NCBI GenBank assembly: GCA_964512995.1
Contig: CAZELM010000031.1
Location: forward strand, 1-59,001
DNA from: CAZELM01 sp964512995
GTDB taxonomy: Bacteria; CSSED10-310
Direction of reading: 5' to 3'
DNA length: 59,001 nucleotides
The position numbers were made by a program, and so were the translations under genes. Each line of letters starts with the position of its first letter. Positions within the stretch are counted from its first letter, which is position 1. This document shows positions 36,637-45,000 of the stretch, piece by piece. The notes beneath the pieces were generated by a model, which was given only the letters and a program-made list of their open reading frames with translations, searched no databases and had not been told where the DNA came from.

Positions 36637-38658
36637 ATGGAAACGAATCTATTGCATGCAATTTTGATTGGATTGGCCATTCCAATTGCATTGTATCTTT
36701 TCGGCAAGGAAATCGAAAAAAAATATCGATTAATGAAAGCGCTGTCGCCTGTTCCGGATCCCATAACCGAGCATGGCAAGCGTATAAAGGAGGTTTTCTC
36801 CTATTTTCTGGGACAGAAAAAATTGTTTCAGGAGACTGCGCCTGGCTGGATGCATGCATTGATTTTCTGGGGTTTTTGTATCCTTCTTCTGCGAGCAGTC
36901 ACGCTCTTTGGTATGGCATTTGCCGGCATTGATTTTCATCTGCCTCTGCTAGGCATGTCCTCAATTACAGGGAAATGGTATTCACTATTGAAGGACGCGG
37001 CTAATATGGCTGTTCTCGTGATGGTGTTATATGCCATGTTTCGCCGCTACATTCTGGGTATCCCACGCTTGTTGAATACGTCGGGAGCACTTTTTGTTCT
37101 CCTGATGATTACAGGTTTGATGATCTCGGATATGTTGTTCGAAGGCTCTATCCATGCTTCTAAAGGTGGCTACTTCACGATCTGGTCTCCGATCGGCTCA
37201 TTGATCGGTGGCTGGATGCTCAATCCACAACGCCAGATATCTCAAGGTGCTCTTTTCTTAGGGCATCTTTCCTATCTTGTCCATTGTTTGGGCATCCTCA
37301 TCTTCCTGGTGTATCTGCCAATGGGGAAGCACATGCATATCGTCTCATCCCTTTTTAATATATATCTGAGACCGCTGAATCGATCCGGTCGCCTAACAAA
37401 ACTGGACATGGAAGATGAATCCATCGAGACATTTGGTGCCGCCAAAATCGAGGATTTCACTTGGAAAGACGCGTTGGATATGTTTACTTGCACGGAATGT
37501 GGGCGATGCAATGATGTCTGTCCAGCGAATCGCACCGGAAAAAAGCTTGCGCCACGCGAAATCACTGTTCACCAGAATCATTTTCTGCAGGAAACCGAAG
37601 CGACACGCCTTCTCTCAAACAAAAACGATCATCAGCCTTCCAAGGATCTGATTCCTGATGTGATATCACCGGAAGAAATCTGGTCGTGCACCACATGCTA
37701 TTCCTGTGAACAAGCCTGCCCAGTCAATATCTCCTATGTCCAGCGAATCAATTCAATGCGACGAAGCGAAGTATTGATGAAAGGATTGTTTCCATCTGAA
37801 TTGAAAAAAACATTCCGTGGGATGGAAACAAACAGTAATCCATGGGGAATCGGGGCAAATAAGCGAATGGAATGGGCGAAAGATCTCGATCTACCTGTTT
37901 TCTCTGATCACCCCAATCCGGAATATTTATTATTCCTGGGCTGTGCTGCATCGTTTGACGAACGAGCACAGCAAACCAGCCGTGCTTTGATATCTGTCCT
38001 TCGTAAATTGAATATCTCTTTTGGGGTATTAGGCACAGAAGAACAATGTTGTGGAGAAACCGCTCGGCGTTTGGGAGAGGAAAATCTTGGACAAACCCTG
38101 ATAACCGGCAATATTGAGCTGTTCAAAGAATTGGGAGTGAAAAAAATTTTAACGCTGTGTCCCCACTGCTTCAATACTTTCAAAAATGAATATCGGGATT
38201 TTGGCGGTCACTATGATGTGATTCATCATTCTCAACTGATCGCATCACTCATCGATCAAGGAAAGCTCTTCCTGGACGAAAAGAATCTGAAAAGAGTTGT
38301 TATCCATGATTCTTGTTACATGGGACGTGTGAACGGCCAATATCACGCTCCCAGAGCCATTCTTAACGCCATTACCCGATTGATACCTGTGGAACCATCT
38401 GAAACAGCGGAAAAGGGATTCTGCTGTGGAGCAGGTGGGGGATTATACTGGATGGAAGAGCATGGCGACCGTATAAACCAAGCTCGCTTTCTGCAACTCA
38501 TGGGAACTGAGCCGGATGAAATCGCGACATCATGTCCTTATTGCCTGTTTATGCTCAGTGATGCAGCCAATGATCTCGGTCGTACGGACATCAAAGTAAA
38601 GGATCTTATCCAGTTCATCGCCGATTCACTCCCAGAAAAACCCTTTTCGCATCAATAA
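36637..38658 (+). CDS. Membrane Fe-S oxidoreductase, ETF:menaquinone oxidoreductase type
   Basis: 673 residues. The ATG at 36637 has TGGAGGA five bases upstream; an ATG at 36625 is in frame but overlaps it. N-terminal ~240 residues: a short anchor then five membrane segments as in nitrate-reductase-gamma-like cytochrome b subunits. Then two 4Fe-4S motifs, CTECGRCNDVCP and CTTCYSCEQACP, and two cysteine-rich CCG domains with EQCCGETARRLGEE and GFCCGAGGGLYW (as in heterodisulfide reductase B). This fusion, encoded next to etfBA, is the enzyme known to pass electrons from ETF to menaquinone in fatty-acid-oxidising bacteria. It is the last gene of the buk-etfB-etfA operon. Confidence 0.92.
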   Translation: METNLLHAILIGLAIPIALYLFGKEIEKKYRLMKALSPVPDPITEHGKRIKEVFSYFLGQKKLFQETAPGWMHALIFWGFCILLLRAVTLFGMAFAGIDFHLPLLGMSSITGKWYSLLKDAANMAVLVMVLYAMFRRYILGIPRLLNTSGALFVLLMITGLMISDMLFEGSIHASKGGYFTIWSPIGSLIGGWMLNPQRQISQGALFLGHLSYLVHCLGILIFLVYLPMGKHMHIVSSLFNIYLRPLNRSGRLTKLDMEDESIETFGAAKIEDFTWKDALDMFTCTECGRCNDVCPANRTGKKLAPREITVHQNHFLQETEATRLLSNKNDHQPSKDLIPDVISPEEIWSCTTCYSCEQACPVNISYVQRINSMRRSEVLMKGLFPSELKKTFRGMETNSNPWGIGANKRMEWAKDLDLPVFSDHPNPEYLLFLGCAASFDERAQQTSRALISVLRKLNISFGVLGTEEQCCGETARRLGEENLGQTLITGNIELFKELGVKKILTLCPHCFNTFKNEYRDFGGHYDVIHHSQLIASLIDQGKLFLDEKNLKRVVIHDSCYMGRVNGQYHAPRAILNAITRLIPVEPSETAEKGFCCGAGGGLYWMEEHGDRINQARFLQLMGTEPDEIATSCPYCLFMLSDAANDLGRTDIKVKDLIQFIADSLPEKPFSHQ

Positions 38659-38668
38659 TTCAGCGAAA

Positions 38669-39547
38669 TCATGTCTGAGCAGTAACAGGAAATTTAAAAT
38701 GCCGTCCCTCCAACGGAAATTCGCCTCTCACAAAGAGTGGTGAATCGTCAACTTCACGAATTGTATCATACTGAAAATACAAATAGTCGGGAGGGAAGTA
38801 ATACACGATGCTATGGACTTTTTCATTTGTGATGATCCTGGGAATCATTTTTGAGAGATCCGGCAATACCTCAGAGATTACCTCCCAGATATGCAATTGA
38901 CCTTCTCCTTCCGAGGCAATGATCAGACTATTCTCCTCTTCCAGATAGAATAGGTATTCAGGGAATATGTTGAGGATATGCCAGAAGGTAATGAAATCGT
39001 AATTCACAGCTCCAAATAGACGAGTCAATGGGGCACGGCGGTGTAATAATTTCTGTATGATCACCATATCCTCAGCCGAATGAATATCCAATTTCCGGTT
39101 GGAACAGGCAGGCGAAATTGCTTCGACATGTTGAATAAAGACCACTTCAGTTAACCGACGGAATCCGAAACGAGGGTAAAAATCAATGACACCTTCATTC
39201 GCGAACAGAAACATGAATGGAAACGTTTCATGATATTTTTCCAATACATACTCCATCAATATCCGGGAAAAGCCCTTGTTTCGATATTCCGACAATGTAC
39301 CGACAGTTGCGAATTGGATCCCTGGAACTTCCCGGCCATCAATCAACAGTGTCATTTTGCAGACTGATACATTGGAAACAATCTGATTATTCGTGACAAT
39401 GGAGTAAGGGATATAGGCATCACTCCAGAATCCCTTTTCATACCAGGATTTGAAATCAAGGCCGGTGAAAACCGTCTGGACAAATTGAAAAAACGAATCC
39501 CGCAGCATTGGATCTGATTGATAATTTTCCAGAATTGTCATGGACAT
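38669..39547 (-). CDS. GNAT-family acetyltransferase
   Basis: 292 residues; GGAG six bases before the ATG. The acetyl-CoA site is ATVGTLSEYRNKGFSRILM (V-x(5)-R-x-x-G), followed by FMFLFANEGVIDFYPRFGFRR, the usual C-terminal strand of the fold. The second half (~150-292) is a separate domain, as in Eis-like and two-domain GNATs, with LHIWEVISEVLPDLSKMIPR. The substrate is unknown. Its stop is 10 bases from the end of the membrane Fe-S gene (convergent). Confidence 0.88.
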   Translation of the reverse strand: MSMTILENYQSDPMLRDSFFQFVQTVFTGLDFKSWYEKGFWSDAYIPYSIVTNNQIVSNVSVCKMTLLIDGREVPGIQFATVGTLSEYRNKGFSRILMEYVLEKYHETFPFMFLFANEGVIDFYPRFGFRRLTEVVFIQHVEAISPACSNRKLDIHSAEDMVIIQKLLHRRAPLTRLFGAVNYDFITFWHILNIFPEYLFYLEEENSLIIASEGEGQLHIWEVISEVLPDLSKMIPRIITNEKVHSIVYYFPPDYLYFQYDTIREVDDSPLFVRGEFPLEGRHFKFPVTAQT

Positions 39548-39692
39548 AGCAAATCTCCTCTCTACTACACCTTTTCAAGGTTACCATGTCTTTATATATT
39601 TACAGTTTCTGGGTTGATGCCCGAAGGCTTTCCGCAGATGATTCGCATTGATTGATGAAATATAACTGTCTTTCAGTCAGTTTGCCGATGAA

Positions 39693-40661
39693 TTATCGTC
39701 GGCGTATGATACCTGAGAAAATACCACTTAGAATGGCCATCAGAATAATGATTCCAAATGGATCAGTCGCTGGTGTTTCGATGTGAGGAATTGGTGTTGG
39801 TGTCGGATTATTAGAGATGCCGTCCCACCCGGAGATTCGAGCCAACAGCCACCAAAATGCAGCGCCTTTCACATTACAATTCAAGGGTTCAGAGTGTGCA
39901 CATTCACACGTGGAGCAGTAAACCGATCCGGGATGTTCAGCACACCATTCCTGAGCCCAGTTATTCTGCCAATCATTATAATTACAGCCATCGTCGGCAC
40001 CGAGATCGAGAAAATAGTCTCCATCGGGATCATAACTTTCAATATCGGCAAAATCGAACAATATTTTATTATGAGTGATGCAATAGTCCCGAATCTGATT
40101 GTTGAGAATTTGGAGATTTCCTGTTTCGCCTGTCCCATCCAGATGTCCGGTTATATAGACAAACGTAACATCTGGATATTGGATTTCCAATTGGTTCATG
40201 GCATTTAAATAGGCTGAAATCCCTGATGCAGTATTGTCGGAAACGCCTCCACACCACGACCAGATGACCACATTCCGATTATTCCCTGGGAGATTGAGCA
40301 TCTGAATCGTTGCATCCCGCCAAGCTAGATCACCATTATGACCCAAATCTTCAGCGCCTCCCGCATTCCCCCAGTAATCATTCAGGAAGTAATCCGGTTC
40401 GAAACCCCAACCAGAAGAATCGAAGTAAAACAGTGAACCCGGTTCGCCTTGGAATGTTTGCCAGCCGGTAACGAGCTGACTTCCATGAGAAGTGTGACTG
40501 TATCCAACTCGCAGATTTTCTTTGGCATTTTGAATCCAGCCTGCCGGAATCCTGGACAGGTTTGTACAAGTGTGATCGATGATAATTGGTGATTGAGCGA
40601 ATGATAAACAAGTCAAAAACACACAGCTCAAACATACAACAGCAAACTTAACATGTTTCAT
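39693..40661 (-). CDS. Secreted protein with Pro-Thr linker and sorting-signal-like tail
   Basis: 322 residues. AAGGAG six bases upstream; Sec signal peptide (VVCLSCVFLTCLSFAQ). The core contains VGYSHTSHGSQLVTGWQTF near residue 53, FVYITGHLDGTGE and an FDFADIESYDPDGDY segment; the spacing of Ser/Asp/His blocks resembles SGNH-type hydrolases but I cannot assign the catalytic residues. A Cys-rich stretch (YCSTCECAHSEPLNC) follows. The C-terminus has a TPTPIPHIETPATD linker, a hydrophobic helix (FGIIILMAILSGIFSGI) and a final Ile-Arg-Arg-Arg, a typical three-part surface-sorting tail, with TPATDPFG as the candidate recognition motif. Confidence 0.8.
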   Translation of the reverse strand: MKHVKFAVVCLSCVFLTCLSFAQSPIIIDHTCTNLSRIPAGWIQNAKENLRVGYSHTSHGSQLVTGWQTFQGEPGSLFYFDSSGWGFEPDYFLNDYWGNAGGAEDLGHNGDLAWRDATIQMLNLPGNNRNVVIWSWCGGVSDNTASGISAYLNAMNQLEIQYPDVTFVYITGHLDGTGETGNLQILNNQIRDYCITHNKILFDFADIESYDPDGDYFLDLGADDGCNYNDWQNNWAQEWCAEHPGSVYCSTCECAHSEPLNCNVKGAAFWWLLARISGWDGISNNPTPTPIPHIETPATDPFGIIILMAILSGIFSGIIRRR

Positions 40662-40787
40662 AAGTATCTCCTTATCAATTCAATAAGTCACATTTCAGTC
40701 ATATTCTGTTAAAAAGGAACAGCTCTTTTTAATTCTAATACAATTATTGGGGAGGAATCATATCCTCTGACACTTTATTCACGATCA

Positions 40788-41867
40788 CTAATCTGACGAT
40801 CCCCGTGGTGCTCCAATCAGACGTTTTAAGTTTTTCTTTGCTAAATCATCCTCTGGATTGATCCGTAATGCTTGGCGATACGCTTCAATCGCTCCCCGTT
40901 CATCACCTATCTTATGACGTGTATTGCCTAGAAATACATAAGCCTGGCCATTTTGATCATCCAGTTCCACTGCTCGCTGGAAAGATAGCAGAGCCTGTTC
41001 ATATTGTAGGGAATCTGATTGCAGTCTCCCCATGAGCAAATAAGCATCACTGGAATCTGGGTGATTTGCCAGATACTCTTTCAGTGTGATTTGTGCGTCC
41101 CGATAATCACCATTCAGATATTGCGCTTGCGACAGCTTGAATTCGATATCCGGATTTCCGGGCTGAATGGACTGTGCTCGCTGCAGTTGCTGGATCGCAT
41201 GGTCATACTCTTTCCAGGACAGCAACATCGACGCATATGTAGTATATATCGAAATTTCCTCCGGAAACCGATGCAGTGCCTTCTCCAGGATTGATTTAGC
41301 GTTGACTTCGATGTCAACAAAAGCCATAGCTGCATCAATATAAAGGCTTTGTTGATCCGGAGCTGTTTCAAGAGCTCTCAGATAATATTCATAAGATTTG
41401 TTGAATTGTTGTTCCGCTTTGCAGATCTCTGCCATTCGAACGATAGCTTCGGTATGGTCCGGCTTAATCATCGATACATATTCAAACTCCGCCAACGCTT
41501 CCATTCTTTTTCCAATCGATTCAAGGTAGTGGCCAAAGTCCATCCGGACTTTCACAGAATCAGGTTCGAGTTCCAGCGCTCGTCGATACTCCGCCTCCCC
41601 TTTCTGAGCATCATTTGTCCTGATTAACGCCTTTGCATATGATGCATGGGCAAGAAAAGAGTTCGGGAATTCGGACACCGCCTTTTCACAGATAACAACC
41701 GCATCCGAAAATTGCCCTGCTTCCGTTACCAGGTAGCATTGGTCTACGATAGAGTTCTCAACAACGGGAGGAGTGACTTCTGCTGACGGCGGAGTTTTTA
41801 TACAGGACAGAAGCAGCCCAGCCAATGTGAAGCTCCCAAAAAGATAGTTGATATACCGATAAATCAT
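40788..41867 (-). CDS. TPR-repeat lipoprotein
   Basis: 359 residues. The ATG at 41867 has GGGAGA about nine bases upstream; an ATG three codons earlier is in frame. The N-terminus is a lipoprotein signal with lipobox LLSC at residues ~20-24. Residues ~50-355 are about eight tetratricopeptide repeats (for example SFLAHASYAKALIRTNDAQK, AEYRRALELEPDSVKVRMDF, AIEAYRQALRINPEDDLAKK). The usual role is as a protein-protein scaffold in envelope assembly. It lies beyond the terminator of the gingipain-like gene and seems to be expressed separately. Confidence 0.9.
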   Translation of the reverse strand: MIYRYINYLFGSFTLAGLLLSCIKTPPSAEVTPPVVENSIVDQCYLVTEAGQFSDAVVICEKAVSEFPNSFLAHASYAKALIRTNDAQKGEAEYRRALELEPDSVKVRMDFGHYLESIGKRMEALAEFEYVSMIKPDHTEAIVRMAEICKAEQQFNKSYEYYLRALETAPDQQSLYIDAAMAFVDIEVNAKSILEKALHRFPEEISIYTTYASMLLSWKEYDHAIQQLQRAQSIQPGNPDIEFKLSQAQYLNGDYRDAQITLKEYLANHPDSSDAYLLMGRLQSDSLQYEQALLSFQRAVELDDQNGQAYVFLGNTRHKIGDERGAIEAYRQALRINPEDDLAKKNLKRLIGAPRGSSD

Positions 41868-41957
41868 AAAATCCATTCTCCCATAACTTAATATAGGGAT
41901 AACTGAGCCTATTGAATAAGAGACCTGTCCATTATTTCAGAAATGCTCCAGAAAATA

Positions 41958-41985
41958 AACGGCAGCAGATGAATCTGCTGCCGTT
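41958..41985 (-). terminator. Rho-independent terminator of the gingipain-like gene
   Basis: A perfect 12-bp stem, AACGGCAGCAGA / TCTGCTGCCGTT, with a 4-base loop. Read on the minus strand it is followed by TTTATTTTC. It lies 64 bases after the stop of the gene at 42049-47097, in its direction. Confidence 0.82.
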
Positions 41986-42015
41986 CCTGTCAATATCTAG
42001 TATGCGGAAGAACAA

Positions 42016-42037
42016 TTGACTCACCCATGCGAGTCAA
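42016..42037. repeat. Short inverted repeat after the gingipain-like gene
   Basis: TTGACTC (42016-42022) and GAGTCAA (42031-42037) with an 8-base loop, 11 bases beyond the stop at 42049. It may add to the 3'-end structure of the message. Confidence 0.6.
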
Positions 42038-42048
42038 CTTATCCCTCA

Positions 42049-45000
42049 TTACTTTGTCAGAAAAGCTTCCAGATCATCCAGAACACTGATAATCTCAAAT
42101 GCCTTCACTGTCTGTGTCAGTGATCGATTGACAACATGGAATGTCAGTGTAGCCAGAATACCGGTGCTTCCCGTGCCGATCTCAAATCCACCATTTTCAA
42201 CTCCTTCAGTATATGCTGCCAGAGTTACGACCCCGGGAGTGGCTTCATTGCTGCCAAAATCCACCCATTCGGGATTCAATCCACCGGCTTCACAATCGAC
42301 AAACTGAAGAACAGCAGTATCGAAACCGATGCTCATTGTGAATGCATCGACTGGAGTTGTCCGATTGGATATCATCACATTGACAACTATCATTTGGTCA
42401 GTGCTGCCGGCATTTTCCAGCCAGATCAGATTTGAATTCTGGACTTGGAGCGTGTTCGCTGTCAATGGACGATGAGATGAGTGAAGTGTATTGATGGTTT
42501 TGTCTGCAACCATGGGATCGACACATGAACCCATACCCAATGCCATTGCAAAAATACCCTGAGCATCGCCCGCCGTGATCGATCCATTCCCATTGCAATC
42601 CGCTGCACATTCCTCTTCATAGGATGGAGAATAGACACCCAATGCGATGGAGAAACAAAGTTGAGCATCTCCTGCTGTAACGGAACCGTTCAATGTAACA
42701 TCCCCATCATGATTACACGTTGGAGTCGGGGTAGGTGTTGGACTGGTCTGTTCACGCTCCGCCCAGATCTCCACATCATCAATATTCCATCCGCAATAAG
42801 TCACCGAACTGTCGGTTGAACCCATCACCCACCGCAGATAAACGGTTGGCTGATAATCCGCTACGGCAGAAATGTCATATGTCAAAGCCTGCCAACTGGT
42901 TTCATTGAGTGTTGCTCCAGAATGTTCCCATATCGTTGTCCATGTTGTTCCATTGTTGGAAACACAGAATGATGCATGATCCCATGTAGCGCTTTCAATA
43001 CCGAGCCATCGCATAAAACGGACTTCAACATCATAAAGATGCGTGCAATCAATGACAGTAGTAGTGAGATTAGTAGGCTGGAGATTGTTTGGATACTGCC
43101 CAGCGAGGTTATATCCATACACGTTCGTGCCTGTATACCCTGAAGATGGATCGCCACCGGTTCCTTGAGGTTGTCCATGCTGCCATTGTCCCTCTGCGGA
43201 CCAACCCGGATTGGCATCCATGTTCCACATAAAACGTTGTGCAAAGGTTGAATTGGTAATCTCCAGATCAAATGTTGTTGTTGTTGTGTACCCGATTGCT
43301 GTTACATTCAGTGTAAATGTGACCAATGTGTCATTCGGAGTGCTGGGGCTCGCGCTGATCGTAAAATGTGGAGCTTGAGTCGAACCTTGTCCGCCACCCG
43401 GGATATTGGGAAACGAAGCCGTTCCATCGCCAATCGTGATGTATTGTGGGTGACTGGATGTCAATGTTGCAGAAACATTCGATGCCAGACCATTTCCAGA
43501 ATTCGTCAATGTCACCATCAATTGATCTGTTTCGCCCGGATCCACCAGTCCATCTCCATCGCCATGATCAATCACCGATACTTCATAGAATGCCAGTGTG
43601 GGTGCTACGACCATCTCTGTAAATGAGGTAGAACCGGAATTTTCAGCACTCATCCAGGATACGGTGAAAGGTATGGGCTCTCCGTCGGCCGCTTGTGTAC
43701 TGACCGTAAACACATAATCGGTTATGGATGAACCCGTCCCACTCTGTGGAATGTTGGGATAATTGGACTGAGCGGATGTGATCGTAATATGAGGATTTGT
43801 TGTGGAGATTGTGGCTGAAACATGGGTTGCGTCCAAACCGAGGTTCTCCAAGGTCACAGACATGGCAATCGTTTCACCCGCATTGATCTGACCATCATTA
43901 TTTCCCGCTGAGTCATCAATTTCATGGTTGTCATAGTTGAGAATCGGCACATTGCATGGAGCGGTGTAGGACACGCGGACATCATCGATATTCCATCCAC
44001 AATACGTAACGGATCCATCGGTTGGTCCCATTCCCCATCGCAATTGTACCTGAGATGCTCCCGCTGCCCATTCTGAGATATCAAACTCCTGATATGACCA
44101 GGAAGTATCTTCGAATGATCCACCCGTATGTTCCCAGATGATATTCCATGATGTTCCGCCGTTATTGGAAACTTCGACGGTTGCATGATCATATGAAGCG
44201 CTCTCGACACCGAGCCATTTCCAGAAACTCAGATATGCCTGACTTGCACCGGAGCAATCGAAAATATTCGTTGTAACATAGTTGGGTGTCATGTTATCCG
44301 GATACGATCCATTGAGGTTATACCCCACGACATTCGATCCGGTATAACCACTGTTGGGATCACCATCTGATCCAGTCGGTGTTCCCCATGCCCATTGTCC
44401 CTGGTAGGTCCAACCTGGATCACTGTCCATATTTGCATCCAGCATCAACATGAGCTGAAGTGTGGTGATCGTAAAATACTGACCGCCATTATCATCAACC
44501 GCAACATTCCCACCGGCATCGACACTCGATACTCTGAAGAAATAATCTGTACAGGGATCCAGGTCCGTCAGAATGATTTCGTGCAGAGTCCGCATATTCG
44601 GATCCACCGTTTCAGTCATGGGAGGTGCAGATACGCCCCATGTCAACACGGATGTCGATTCTTCATCGGTTGTCCAGGATACTGTGAACGTGTCAATTCC
44701 CACATTGGAGACGCTCACATTGGAGATCATGGGTCCCATGCAATCCGCGATGGCAGTATCATACACATCCACCTGGCTGCCTTCACAATCTAAATCCAGA
44801 TAATGCAAAGTGATTTCATCACCATGAGCCAACCGAAGATATCCCACTCCACCCTGAGAATCAGAAGTCCGGATTGTTCCAGCAAATTCTCCGGAATCCG
44901 GTTCCACTTCAGTCAAAGTGACCGTTTCAGGTGTTATTTCTGATTCGGAAGAGATATGTACCATAGCAGTATCCAAGGAACCGGGGTGCGTATTTAGATC

